Source of the DNA: an uncultured Rhodopila sp.
GTDB taxonomy: Bacteria > Pseudomonadota > Alphaproteobacteria > Acetobacterales > Acetobacteraceae
Direction: 5' to 3'
Assembly: GCA_903932145.1 (NCBI GenBank)
Contig: CAIZFE010000069.1
Coordinates: 16,462 to 80,461 of the forward strand
Length of the DNA: 64,000 nucleotides
Shown: positions 52,031-60,651 of the stretch, piece by piece
How positions within the stretch are numbered: position 1 is the stretch's first letter
How the letters are laid out: every line of letters starts with the position of its first letter
Translations under genes and position numbers: made by a program
Notes under the pieces: generated by a model
Seen by the model: only the letters and a program-made list of their open reading frames with translations
Told to the model about the DNA's origin: nothing
Databases searched by the model: none

Positions 52031-53035
52031 TTAACCCGGATGAACAAGGCCCCGAAAATCCCGCACCGAACCGTCCGCCCGGCGGTAATCCGGACCAATC
52101 GGCACCTTGCCAAAGCCGCCCGGAATATCCAGCACGTAGGTCGGCCACGCCAGGCCGGTTACCCGTCCGCGCAGCGTTTCCAGCAAAGCCCGGCCTTCCT
52201 CGATCGGCACATAAAACCGAGCGGTTCCGGGCGCCGGGTCTAACTGGTGCAGGTAATACGGCTTCACCCGGTTCGCGATCATCGCTCGGAACAGCGCTTC
52301 CAGCGCCTCCGAACTGTCGTTGACGCCGCGCAGCAACACCGACTGCCCCAGCACCGGAACACCCATCGACCGTATTCGCCGCAGCGCCGCGCTCGCCGAC
52401 GGGGTGAATTCCCGCGCATGGTTGGCGTGGACGACAAGCCACAACGAAAGATCCGTCTCCATGGCCGCCGCCAACTCGCTCGTCAGCCGATCGGGGTCGG
52501 CGACCGGCACGCGCGAGTGAATGCGGATCGTTTGGATGTGCGGCATGGCCGACAGCGTCGCGATAATCGCGCGCAGGCGCCGGGGCGACAGCATCAGCGG
52601 ATCGCCGCCGGTCAGGATCACCTCGGTCACGGCCGGGTGCGCCGCGAACCAATCGTAGGCGATCTGCAGCTCGGCATCTGTCAGCAAGCCGCCATCCGGC
52701 CCGACATGCTCCCGCCGGAAGCAGAACCGGCAATAGACCGGGCAGATCAGCAACGGCTTCAGCAGCGCTCGATCCGGGTAGCGATGCACCACGCCCTTGA
52801 CCGGAGACAGCGCGTCGTCGCCGATGGGATCGGCGCTTTCGTATGGCGCGGTCAACAATTCCGCCGGATCGGGAATGAACTGAAGGCCGATCGGGTCGTC
52901 CGGCGTCTGGATCAATGCCCGCATCGCAGGGGAGATCGCGACCGCGTATCGGGCCTCTGTAGCGCTGATCTCGGAAACGGCGGCGGAATCGATCAACCCC
53001 GCCGCCACCAGGTCCGCAGCGCTGCGAAGCGTCAG
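52031..53035 (-). CDS. KamA-family radical SAM protein (lysine 2,3-aminomutase-like/EpmB-like)
   Basis: A protein of about 334 residues with the radical SAM cluster motif CPVYCRFCFRRE (C-x3-C-x2-C), then EVILTGGDPLMLSPRRL and IRIHSRVPVADPDRL, and the PLP-site region RGVNDSSEALEALFRAMI. It may convert lysine to beta-lysine, perhaps for elongation factor P. No ATG fits well: the frame is open to 53122, but that part copies the overlapping gene. TLRSAADLVAAGL, the family start, is preceded by CTG at 53035 overlapping the upstream TGA stop. A GTG at 53008 is another choice. It lacks the long C-terminal part of clostridial aminomutases. Confidence 0.82.
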   Translation of the reverse strand: MTLRSAADLVAAGLIDSAAVSEISATEARYAVAISPAMRALIQTPDDPIGLQFIPDPAELLTAPYESADPIGDDALSPVKGVVHRYPDRALLKPLLICPVYCRFCFRREHVGPDGGLLTDAELQIAYDWFAAHPAVTEVILTGGDPLMLSPRRLRAIIATLSAMPHIQTIRIHSRVPVADPDRLTSELAAAMETDLSLWLVVHANHAREFTPSASAALRRIRSMGVPVLGQSVLLRGVNDSSEALEALFRAMIANRVKPYYLHQLDPAPGTARFYVPIEEGRALLETLRGRVTGLAWPTYVLDIPGGFGKVPIGPDYRRADGSVRDFRGLVHPG

Positions 53036-54258
53036 GTTTTCACGAACGCGCAGCCCAATGCTTCCATCGGCTGGAACGCCTTGTCCTGCGGTATCGTCGC
53101 CAACAGTTTGTATTGATCCCATTCGCCCTTCGACTCAGCCGGAGATTTCGTTGTCCACACGCGGTTGGCATGGATGAATTTTCCATCCGCCCGCACGAAC
53201 CCGGTTCCATACAACGGATCGGCGACCGGCAAAGCCTTCATCTGCGCTACGGCCGCGCTGCCGCTGGCTTTTGCCTTGTCCACGCCCATCGTGGCCACGG
53301 CTTTCAGGTAGTGCGTCACGGCTGAATACGACCCGGCGTGATAGTAGTTCGGCTTGGCGTTGTGATAGCGCGGGGTGAACCGAGCGGCGAACGCGCGGGA
53401 GTCCTCGTTCATGTCCCAGTAAAACGGCATCGCGCCGACGATGCCCTGCGCCAACTCCAGCCCGACCGAACGCGAGATGTAATCCTGATACACCAGGGCG
53501 GCGATCTTGATGCCTGACTGCGGCAGGCCGAACTCGTGCGCCTGCTTGATGCAGTTGGCGGTGTCGTCCCCGGCGTTGGCGAGGCACAGTACCTTCGCCT
53601 TGCTGGCCTGGGCCTGCACGATATAGGCCGAAAAATCAGTCGTGCCCGGGAACGGATAGAACGCCTCGCCCGCGACCTTGCCACCCAATTGGGTGACGAT
53701 GGTGCCGGTGTCTTTCACCATGGTGTGGCCGGAGATGTAGTCCGGGCTGATGAAGAACCAACTGTCGCCGCCGGCCTCGACCAGGCCGCGGGTGATGCCG
53801 TTGGCATTGCCCCACAAATCGTAGGTCCATTGAATTTGGTTCGGCGTGCAGAATTTTCCGGTCAGGTCCGGGATGCCGGCGGAGGTGAAAATGACGACCT
53901 TGTCTTTCTCTTTCGCCACCTGGCCGACGGCGATCGCCACGGCGGATTGTGGGATGTCGAAAATGGCATCGACACCCTCCTGGTCGTACCACGACCGAGC
54001 GATGGCCGCGCCGACGTCGGGCTTCAGCAGCATGTCGCCTTGAACGACCTCGACCTTGATCTCCGGGTGCAGTTTCATGAAATCTTCCGCCGCCATCTGC
54101 GCTGCCAGAAAGTCGCCGGGACCGGACGCCTCGGCGTATGGCCCGGACATGTCCGACAGAACGCCGATCTTGATCGTGGAGGCGGCGTAAGAACGGCGGA
54201 TCGCGGGCATCGACAAGGCGGCAGCCCCTGCCAGCAGGGTTCGGCGGCGGATTGGCAT
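53032..54258 (-). CDS. ABC transporter binding protein, Leu/Ile/Val or urea/amide type (orphan)
   Basis: A 408-residue periplasmic protein. The Tat-type start PIRRRTLLAGAAALSMPAIR ends near SYAAS. The mature part begins IKIGVLSDMSGPYAEASGPG, the HAAT binding-protein hallmark, with later DIPQSAVAIAVGQVAKEKDK and NYYHAGSYSAVTHYLKAVAT. No permease or ATPase genes adjoin. Its stop overlaps the putative start of the KamA-like gene, so the two may share a transcript; a link to lysine or a derivative is speculative. Confidence 0.88.
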   Translation of the reverse strand: MPIRRRTLLAGAAALSMPAIRRSYAASTIKIGVLSDMSGPYAEASGPGDFLAAQMAAEDFMKLHPEIKVEVVQGDMLLKPDVGAAIARSWYDQEGVDAIFDIPQSAVAIAVGQVAKEKDKVVIFTSAGIPDLTGKFCTPNQIQWTYDLWGNANGITRGLVEAGGDSWFFISPDYISGHTMVKDTGTIVTQLGGKVAGEAFYPFPGTTDFSAYIVQAQASKAKVLCLANAGDDTANCIKQAHEFGLPQSGIKIAALVYQDYISRSVGLELAQGIVGAMPFYWDMNEDSRAFAARFTPRYHNAKPNYYHAGSYSAVTHYLKAVATMGVDKAKASGSAAVAQMKALPVADPLYGTGFVRADGKFIHANRVWTTKSPAESKGEWDQYKLLATIPQDKAFQPMEALGCAFVKT

Positions 54259-54315
54259 GGACGTCTCCGTTTATTTGTTATCTCCTCGCAGCGTTGGCCC
54301 CGAGGTTTGCTTGTG

Positions 54316-54933
54316 TCAAGTTTGGGGAGGTTGGTCTTTGTTTGCAGCCAGGGACCGGATCGTTAGTGCGAGTTCGACAGGCAGCACGTCGAGGTTGTGC
54401 AGAACCCAACCGGTGGGACCTTTGAGTGCCCCGAGTGCCGGCGACGCCGTGCTGTTGTCAAAGACCAGGACTTGGTCGGCCTGTTCCGCGAACCAGGCAA
54501 ACATAGCATGAGACCGGGTCCGGCGCGCTCGGATTCTGGTCTCTGGAACGTCGTGCCCACCCAGCGCGACTCGATTGGCCACACGCGCGACATTGAATTC
54601 AGCGGAGCGCAGACTGACGTAAACCAAAACAATTTGAAAACCGGCGGCTCGCGCATCGGAAACGCGAGATTTGAATTTATCGGATGATAGGACCGTCTCA
54701 ACGATAACGGAGTGTCCTGTAGCAATCCTGTCATCCAAAAGCGCATCGGCGAGTTGGGCGGCCTGTAAGCTTTGGGCATCCGAGGGAGCGGTGCCCCCAG
54801 CCAGCGCTTTGGCGAAATCGTCAGCATTAATGGACACCGCCGGGACCGGCAGGACCTGCGCCAGCACGCCGGATCGCATCAGCGTCGTCTTCCCCGATCC
54901 GTTAGGACCCGCGATCATCAGGAGAACGGGCAT
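54316..54933 (-). CDS. Zeta-type toxin (P-loop kinase-like)
   Basis: A 205-residue P-loop protein. LLMIAGPNGSGKTTLMRSGV is the Walker A, SINADDFAKAL the catalytic Asp region, and IATGHSVIVETVLSSDKFKS the strand carrying the conserved Glu-Thr. Zeta toxins phosphorylate UDP-N-acetylglucosamine or related nucleotides; this family member lacks close resemblance to the streptococcal protein and its target is unknown. It begins 9 bases after the stop of the small upstream gene, the usual antitoxin-toxin layout. Confidence 0.82.
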   Translation of the reverse strand: MPVLLMIAGPNGSGKTTLMRSGVLAQVLPVPAVSINADDFAKALAGGTAPSDAQSLQAAQLADALLDDRIATGHSVIVETVLSSDKFKSRVSDARAAGFQIVLVYVSLRSAEFNVARVANRVALGGHDVPETRIRARRTRSHAMFAWFAEQADQVLVFDNSTASPALGALKGPTGWVLHNLDVLPVELALTIRSLAANKDQPPQT

Positions 54934-54942
54934 ATGGGGTGA

Positions 54943-55311
54943 TTAGTGTCCCAACAGCGCAGTATCGCGGGAACGGCGAACGATGCCATCCGGATGAAGC
55001 CAAACGAGTTCGCCAGACTCGTCCGCAATGGCGACCGGAAGGTTTGCCTGATGGGCTTGATCGATCGCGGCGGCGGCGGCCCTTTCAAAACCCTGCAAGA
55101 CCGCGCGGGCGACATCTGGCGTCGATCGCGGGGCATCGGATAGCAGCACCGGAGTGTCCAGGACGTCGCTAATGACCGCCGCGACCCGGGTCGCGACGTC
55201 GGTGCCGGTCGTGGCTGCAATTTCGTTAAAAATCTCCACGGACTTCGGTTCGGTATCCCGAAGCGCGCGCCGTCGCGCCGAACGATCCGATGGATGAACT
55301 CCTTGTTCCAT
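54943..55311 (-). CDS. Putative antitoxin upstream of the zeta-type toxin
   Basis: A 122-residue soluble protein. The C-terminal part, AIDQAHQANLPVAIADESGE followed by LVWLHPDGIVRR, resembles the short 'helix plus DE-G-L-V-PDG' proteins often encoded before proteobacterial zeta toxins. The N-terminus is basic (HPSDRSARRRALRD) and alanine-rich. The ATG at 55311 was preferred to an earlier one. Assignment rests on position and this C-terminal pattern rather than a firm family. Confidence 0.6.
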   Translation of the reverse strand: MEQGVHPSDRSARRRALRDTEPKSVEIFNEIAATTGTDVATRVAAVISDVLDTPVLLSDAPRSTPDVARAVLQGFERAAAAAIDQAHQANLPVAIADESGELVWLHPDGIVRRSRDTALLGH

Positions 55312-55430
55312 ATCGAGACTATAGGAAGGTCCGAATCCTTTTGCCAATGCCATCGCGGCGACCGCCCGGCTTGCCCGCCGCACCCGTCACGCCTAGTTTC
55401 CGCCCCGTCCAACAAACCAGGAGACGCACC

Positions 55431-55847
55431 ATGGTCGATGTCCCGAACCGCCCCGAATATCAAAGCGAATTGTTCAAGAAGGGCCTGGCAGTCCGCCGCG
55501 AGGTATTGGGCGCCGACTATGTGGATGGCTCGCTCGCCCGAGCGGACGATTTCAATGCCGTGTTCCAGCAGATGACGACCGAGATGGCCTGGGGCATGTG
55601 CTGGACCCGTCCCGGCCTGGATCGCAAGACCCGCAGCATCATCAATCTGGGCATGCTGTCGGCGCTGAACCGTGGCGCCGAGCTGCGCCTGCATCTGAAA
55701 GCGGCGCTGACCAACGGCGTGAGCCGGGACGAAATTAAGGAAGTGCTGATCCAGGTCGGCGGCTACTGCGGTATTCCGGCGGCTTTGGAGGCGTTCAAGA
55801 TCGCCACCGAGGTGTTCAAGGAAGTCGATGCGGCGAAGGGATCATAG
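55431..55847 (+). CDS. Carboxymuconolactone decarboxylase-family protein
   Basis: A 139-residue all-helical protein. GMCWTRPGLDRKTRSIINLG followed by HLKAALTNGVSRDEIKEVLI and QVGGYCGIPAALEAFKIA is the gamma-CMD (PcaC-like) pattern; it lacks the CxxC of AhpD peroxidases. It may decarboxylate carboxymuconolactone or act on a related acid. ATG 55431 has AGGAGA 6 bases upstream. A beta-hydroxyacid dehydrogenase gene follows 3 bases after its stop. No other protocatechuate-pathway gene is nearby, so the true substrate is open. Confidence 0.83.
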   Translation: MVDVPNRPEYQSELFKKGLAVRREVLGADYVDGSLARADDFNAVFQQMTTEMAWGMCWTRPGLDRKTRSIINLGMLSALNRGAELRLHLKAALTNGVSRDEIKEVLIQVGGYCGIPAALEAFKIATEVFKEVDAAKGS

Positions 55848-55850
55848 ACT

Positions 55851-56753
55851 ATGACCAAAACAGTCGGCTTCGTCGGCGTTGGCAACATGGGCTGGCCGAT
55901 GGCGGCCTGTCTCGTGAAGGCCGGTTTTACCGTCAACGTGAATGACTCACGCCGCGAAACGGCTAACAATTTTGTCCAGCAGGTCGGTGGGTTCGCGCCC
56001 GACAGCCTGCGGCAACTCGCCGAAACGTCCGACGTGATCGTCACGATGCTGCCGACGAGTGTGATCGTCGAACGGGTCCTGTCGGGCGGCGATGACAATC
56101 TGTTCGCGGGCATGAAGCCCGGCACGATCATCATCGAAATGAGCTCCGGCGTGCCATCGGTGACTCAACGGCTGGCCGAACAAGTGGCTGCGTTGGGTGG
56201 GATCTTGATCGACGCCCCGGTTTCCGGCGGTGTGTCGCGGGCAAAGACCGGGCAACTCGCCATCATGGTTGGCGGCGATACGGCAACGATCGACAAGGCG
56301 ATGCCGGTCCTGTCCGCCATGGGCGCGTCGGTGATGAAGACCGGCGGCGTCGGGTCGGGTCAGGCGATGAAGGCGCTGAACAACATGGTCAGCACGGGCG
56401 GTTTCCTGATCGGGATAGAGGCTTTGCTGATCGGGCAGCGTTTCGGCCTGGACCCGGCGGTCATGACGGATGTCCTGAACGCGGCGACCGGCATGAACAA
56501 TTCGACGCAGAAGAAGTTCAAGCAATTCGTGCTGTCGCGGAAATTCGATGCCGGCTTTGCCATGGGTCTGTTGGCAAAAGACCTTTCCATTGCCATGCAG
56601 GTCAGCCGCGAGACCGGTACCGCCGCGCCACTCTCTGCCCTGGTCAACGAAATGCTGGTGTCCGCCCAGGCGAAATTCGGTTCGGATGCCGATCATACCG
56701 AAATGGCGAAACTGTGCGAACTGCTCGCGGGTTCGGAACTGGAGGCCGGCTGA
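55851..56753 (+). CDS. Beta-hydroxyacid dehydrogenase (3-hydroxyisobutyrate dehydrogenase family)
   Basis: A 300-residue NAD(P) enzyme. VGFVGVGNMGWPMAACLVKA is the Rossmann glycine motif, LIDAPVSGGVSRAKTGQLAI the substrate loop and GSGQAMKALNNMVSTGGFLI the helix with the catalytic Lys; FAMGLLAKDLSIAMQV follows. It would oxidise a 3-hydroxyacid or reduce a semialdehyde. It lies between the CMD-like gene and the CDP-diacylglycerol hydrolase gene, whose start overlaps its stop (TGATG). Confidence 0.88.
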   Translation: MTKTVGFVGVGNMGWPMAACLVKAGFTVNVNDSRRETANNFVQQVGGFAPDSLRQLAETSDVIVTMLPTSVIVERVLSGGDDNLFAGMKPGTIIIEMSSGVPSVTQRLAEQVAALGGILIDAPVSGGVSRAKTGQLAIMVGGDTATIDKAMPVLSAMGASVMKTGGVGSGQAMKALNNMVSTGGFLIGIEALLIGQRFGLDPAVMTDVLNAATGMNNSTQKKFKQFVLSRKFDAGFAMGLLAKDLSIAMQVSRETGTAAPLSALVNEMLVSAQAKFGSDADHTEMAKLCELLAGSELEAG

Positions 56754-57508
56754 TGCGCCTGACCTATGCCGTTCTGCTCGGTTTGGCGGTCGCGCCAGCC
56801 GGCGCGCGGGCGGCGGATCCATCGGCTTTGTGGAACATTGTCAACGGCCAGTGCGTGCCGGACGCGGAAACGAAGCGCGATCCGTCACCCTGCGCATCGG
56901 TCGAACTATCCGAGGGCGCCGGCAAGGGATTTGCCGTGCTGAAGGACATGACCGGTGTCGCCCAGTTCCTGCTGATCCCGACCGCCAGGATCGGCGGGAT
57001 CGAAGATCCGGCGATCCTGGCGTCGGATGCCACCAACTACTGGGATGCCGCATGGCGGGCGCGGTATTTCGTTGAGGAACGTTTGCACACGCCCTTGCCA
57101 AGGGACGGTTTCGCCTTGGCGATCAATTCCTCGGTCGGGCGTTCACAAAATCAGTTGCATATCCACATTGACTGTATTCGGACGGACGTCCGGGACGCGC
57201 TTTCCGCGAACCTGGATAAAATTGGCGGCGTCTGGACACCATTCCCGATCGCATTGGCGGGGCACAGCTATCAGGCCATCCGGATCAACCAGGAGTCGCT
57301 GGAAGGCCTCGATCCGTTCCAGGTGCTCAGCGCCAATCCGTTAGCCAGTGGCGATATGGGAAACCAAACGCTGGTGCTGGTGGGGGAAACGTTCGCCGAC
57401 GGCACCAATGGATTTGTGCTCTTGGAAGATCAAGCCAATCTGCTGGCGGGTGACCGCGCGTCCGGCGAGCAACTTGAAGACCACGCCTGTGCTGTTGTCC
57501 AAAAGTAA
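56753..57508 (+). CDS. cdh: CDP-diacylglycerol diphosphatase
   Basis: A 251-residue protein with a signal peptide (MRLTYAVLLGLAVAPAGARA). SALWNIVNGQCVPD begins the mature part, and SVGRSQNQLHIHIDCIR carries the HIT-like His-x-His motif of Cdh, which hydrolyses CDP-diacylglycerol to CMP and phosphatidate. NYWDAAWRARYF and GHSYQAIRINQESLEGLDPF are further family marks. It acts at the periplasmic side of the membrane. Its ATG overlaps the previous stop. The functional link with the dehydrogenase upstream is unclear. Confidence 0.87.
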   Translation: MRLTYAVLLGLAVAPAGARAADPSALWNIVNGQCVPDAETKRDPSPCASVELSEGAGKGFAVLKDMTGVAQFLLIPTARIGGIEDPAILASDATNYWDAAWRARYFVEERLHTPLPRDGFALAINSSVGRSQNQLHIHIDCIRTDVRDALSANLDKIGGVWTPFPIALAGHSYQAIRINQESLEGLDPFQVLSANPLASGDMGNQTLVLVGETFADGTNGFVLLEDQANLLAGDRASGEQLEDHACAVVQK

Positions 57509-57721
57509 TGATTGATCGGTGCGACCTACTGTCGTCATAATCGGCCTTCGCGTATTTTTCTCTTGGTGGCCGGAATATTTCTGATCGATACAATTATCTT
57601 CCTGTCGTGCCGTCTCGCTGAAACCAATCGTGAGGGGGCCAACTTGATCGATTGCCCATGCGTTTCGCCTTAGACGGCCGGCGCATCTTCGCCGACGTGA
57701 AGCAAATGGGAGCTTATCGAT

Positions 57722-58051
57722 ATGGCAGACGACAACACCCACACCCGCGGCGCGGTCAAAGACCCGGAACACGACGGTCGCCTGAAGGAAAATCGTGAAA
57801 GTGGTACCAGCAAGGGCGCAAGTCATGAAAGCGGCAGCCAGGCATCGTCGGGCCATACGTCGGGTGCGGTCAAAGATCCGGAGCATGATGGTCGCCTGAA
57901 GGAGAACCGCGAGAGCGGCAGCAGTAAGGGGGCAAGCCATTCCACCAGCAGCCGCTCCGATGACAGCGGGCACACGCCGGGCGCCGTGAAGGATCCGGAG
58001 CATGATGGGCGGCTGAAGGAAAATCGCGAAAAGGGCGTTCACAAGAGTTAG
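57722..58051 (+). CDS. Small hydrophilic protein with three tandem repeats
   Basis: A 109-residue, highly charged protein, probably disordered. GAVKDPEHDGRLKENRE occurs three times (starting at residues 10, 48 and 87), separated by Ser/Gly/His-rich linkers of 21-22 residues. The DNA copies differ at synonymous positions, so the protein sequence appears conserved by selection. No signal peptide, Cys or aromatic core. GGGAGC precedes the ATG at 57722, and a strong hairpin and a terminator follow. I do not recognise the family; the composition recalls stress- or desiccation-related hydrophilins. The 57509-57721 gap shows no gene. Confidence 0.72.
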   Translation: MADDNTHTRGAVKDPEHDGRLKENRESGTSKGASHESGSQASSGHTSGAVKDPEHDGRLKENRESGSSKGASHSTSSRSDDSGHTPGAVKDPEHDGRLKENREKGVHKS

Positions 58052-58062
58052 TCAATACATCG

Positions 58063-58102
58063 GGATTGGTCTCTTCCTTCGGTTGGAGGAAGGGACCAAT
58101 CC
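58063..58102. repeat. Long hairpin after the three-repeat protein
   Basis: GGATTGGTCTCTTCCT (58063-58078) pairs with AGGAAGGGACCAATCC (58087-58102) over 16 positions with one G-T wobble, around an 8-base loop. It lies 12 bases after the stop. No T-run follows, so it may protect the 3' end of the message. Confidence 0.65.
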
Positions 58103-58203
58103 AGTCGGCAATGGCGCGGCGATTGCGGGAGTGGTCCGCGCGCCGTCGCCTTATTGATCGTCTCATCCGTATTCTTCGATGGATTAATTGTGAGCCCGTA
58201 AGC

Positions 58204-58228
58204 TGCCGCACGTATTGCGGCATTTTTT
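58204..58228 (+). terminator. Rho-independent terminator
   Basis: TGCCGCA (58204-58210) and TGCGGCA (58216-58222) form a perfect 7-bp stem with a CGTAT loop, followed directly by six T residues. It ends transcription coming from the three-repeat gene and isolates the acyl-CoA dehydrogenase operon that starts at 58299. Confidence 0.8.
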
Positions 58229-58298
58229 CGGGCGCCCCTGTCAGGCCGCTTCACACAAGCCCCTTGGGCTGGCAACGTGTGCGTCAGGGGGTAACACC

Positions 58299-59405
58299 AT
58301 GAATTTTGATTTTTCCGACGACCTCAAACAATTGCGCGATCAGGCTCGGCGATTCCTGTCCGAGCGCTGTACCCCGGCCGTTGTCCGGCGGTCTTTGGAC
58401 GGTCAGGAGACATTCGCGGCGGACCTGTGGCGCGAGATCGCCGAAATGGGCTGGATCGGCGCGGCCATCCCGGAAGAATTCGGCGGCGCTGGCCTGGGTT
58501 ATGAAGGCCTATGCGTGCTGGCCGAGGAAATGGGCCGGGCAGTCGCCCCGGTGCCGTTCGGGTCCACCGCGTATCTCGCGGCCGAGGCCATCCTGACCGC
58601 AGGGTCCGATGCGCAACGACAGGAATACCTGCCGAAGTTGGCCGACGGCTCTTTGATCGGCTGTCTGGCGCTGTCGGAGGGTAGTGGCAATCCTGAACCC
58701 TCGGCGATCCATGCGCGCGTTGTGGGCGGCCGGCTCACCGGAACAAAATGGCCGGTAGCGGATGGCGGCATCGCCGATATCGCCGTTGTGGTGGCGATCG
58801 ACGAACACCGCCAGATCGGATTGTTCGTTGCCGATCTGGCAGGGGTGCGCCGGCGCGATCTTCAGACGCTGGACCCGACGCGGAATCACGCGCGTCTGGA
58901 TTTCGATGCGACACCGGTGCAGCGGCTGACGTCCGGCGGCGGCTGGGGCTCCGTGCAACGGGTGCTGGACCGGGCGGCCATTTTGTTCGCGTTTGAGCAA
59001 GTGGGCGGCGCGGATGCGTGCCTGCAAATGGCCCGCGAATATGCGCAGGAACGTTTCGCATTCGGCCGACCGATCGGCTCGTTCCAGGCGATCAAGCACA
59101 AGCTGGCCGACATGTACGTGGCTTTGGAGTTGGCGCGGTCGAACGCCTATTACGGCGCCTGGGCGCTCGGGGCGGACGCTACGGATTTGGCCTTGGCCGC
59201 GGCCACCGCTCGGGTTTCGGCGACCGAGGCGTTCCATCTGGCATCAAAGGAAAACATCCAGACCCACGGCGGCGTCGGCTTCACATGGGCGGTCGATTGC
59301 CATTTGTTCTATCGGCGGTCGAAGCAACTCGGTCTCGGGATTGGATCGGCGCCGTTCTGGAAAAACCGCTTGGTCGATCTGCTTGAAACCCGCAACGTGG
59401 CTTAA
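58299..59405 (+). CDS. Acyl-CoA dehydrogenase, first of a pair
   Basis: A 368-residue protein of the shorter, FadE-like type. MNFDFSDDLKQLRDQARRFL begins the N-terminal helical domain, and IPEEFGGAGLGYEGLCVLAE, LSEGSGNPEPSAIHARVVGG and RFAFGRPIGSFQAIKHKLAD follow. The C-terminal QTHGGVGFTWAVDCHLFYRR corresponds to the flavin-binding end. It heads a five-gene operon and is followed after 13 bases by a second acyl-CoA dehydrogenase, suggesting a heteromeric enzyme such as those acting on steroid or branched acyl-CoAs. ATG 58299 starts the family sequence. Confidence 0.88.
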   Translation: MNFDFSDDLKQLRDQARRFLSERCTPAVVRRSLDGQETFAADLWREIAEMGWIGAAIPEEFGGAGLGYEGLCVLAEEMGRAVAPVPFGSTAYLAAEAILTAGSDAQRQEYLPKLADGSLIGCLALSEGSGNPEPSAIHARVVGGRLTGTKWPVADGGIADIAVVVAIDEHRQIGLFVADLAGVRRRDLQTLDPTRNHARLDFDATPVQRLTSGGGWGSVQRVLDRAAILFAFEQVGGADACLQMAREYAQERFAFGRPIGSFQAIKHKLADMYVALELARSNAYYGAWALGADATDLALAAATARVSATEAFHLASKENIQTHGGVGFTWAVDCHLFYRRSKQLGLGIGSAPFWKNRLVDLLETRNVA

Positions 59406-59418
59406 GGGGGCGTTTACC

Positions 59419-60651
59419 ATGGACTTCAATGACACCAGGGAAGAAGCCGTTTTTCGCGCCGAAGCTCGCGCGTTTCTGACGGCCAACGCGGAACCGAAAG
59501 CCGGAAGCCGCCCCGTTTTGCGCCAGAGCGGCGTGGATGCCGAGGCGGTAAAGCGCTGCAAGGCCTGGCAGGCGAAAAAGGCCGATGCGGGATTCGCCGG
59601 GCTGACCTGGCCAAAGCAGTTTGGCGGGCGGGAAGCCTCGCCAATTCTGCAAGTGATCTACAACCAGGAGGAAGACGCCTTCGTGGTGCCACGCGGCCTG
59701 TACGAGATCGGGCTGGGGATGTGCATTCCCACCATGATGGCCTATGCGAAACCGGAACAACTCGATCGCTATGTGAAACCGGCGCTGCGTGGTGAGGAAG
59801 TCTGGTGCCAGTTGTTCAGCGAACCCGCCGGCGGGTCTGATCTGGCGGCGTTGCGTACGAAGGCGGAGCGTGACGGCGACGATTGGGTGATCAACGGGCA
59901 GAAAATCTGGACCTCTGGCGCGCATTTGTCGGATTTTGGCATCATGGTGGTCCGCACAGACCCGAATAAGCCGAAACATGAAGGGCTAACCTTCTTCTTC
60001 CTGGATATGAAATCCCCCGGCATCGATATTCGTCCGATCCATCAAATGTCCGGCGCGCGGCATTTCAACGAAGTCTTCTTCACCGATGTCCGTATTCCCG
60101 ATGCGCAACGTTTGGGCGCGGTCGGGCAGGGGTGGAAGGTGTCGCTGACCACGCTGATGAACGAACGCCTCGCGGTCGGTGATGTGCAGCGTCCGGAGGT
60201 CGATGATCTGGTCGAACTGGCGCGGAAAGTGCGGATCGACGGTAAACCCGCGATCCAGAACGGCGCCGTGCGCGAAAAGATCGCCGAATGGCACGCACGG
60301 TCGCAGGGGCTGAAGTTTACCCGGTTCCGGACCATCACCGCGCTGTCGAAGGGCGAAACCCCGGGGCCGGAAAATTCCATCCATAAACTGGTGAATGCAT
60401 CGAAGTTGCAGGATATCGCCAGTTATGGACTGGATCTGATGGGCGCGGGCGGTCTGGTCGTCGATGACGATCTGGCCGAGGCGTACGCGATGTTCCAATC
60501 CGCTCTGTTGTCGTCACCAAGTTCCCGCATCGCCGGCGGCTCTGACGAGATCCTTCGCAATATCATTGCCGAACGGGTGCTCGGCATGCCGTCCGACATT
60601 CGTGTGGACAAAGGAAAGCCGTTCAATCAGGTGCCAACGGGGAAGCGATGA
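59419..60651 (+). CDS. Acyl-CoA dehydrogenase, second of a pair
   Basis: A 410-residue FAD enzyme. WCQLFSEPAGGSDLAALRTK and NGQKIWTSGAHLSDFGIMVV bind flavin and substrate; LTFFFLDMKSPGIDIRPIHQ and FNEVFFTDVRIPDAQRLGAV follow. The C-terminal SSRIAGGSDEILRNIIAERV places the catalytic region. The segment TPGPENSIHKLVNASKLQDI is typical of the large-subunit type. The ATG at 59419 was chosen by the MDFNDTREEAVFRAEARAFL start. Its stop overlaps the next start (ATGA). Confidence 0.9.
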   Translation: MDFNDTREEAVFRAEARAFLTANAEPKAGSRPVLRQSGVDAEAVKRCKAWQAKKADAGFAGLTWPKQFGGREASPILQVIYNQEEDAFVVPRGLYEIGLGMCIPTMMAYAKPEQLDRYVKPALRGEEVWCQLFSEPAGGSDLAALRTKAERDGDDWVINGQKIWTSGAHLSDFGIMVVRTDPNKPKHEGLTFFFLDMKSPGIDIRPIHQMSGARHFNEVFFTDVRIPDAQRLGAVGQGWKVSLTTLMNERLAVGDVQRPEVDDLVELARKVRIDGKPAIQNGAVREKIAEWHARSQGLKFTRFRTITALSKGETPGPENSIHKLVNASKLQDIASYGLDLMGAGGLVVDDDLAEAYAMFQSALLSSPSSRIAGGSDEILRNIIAERVLGMPSDIRVDKGKPFNQVPTGKR

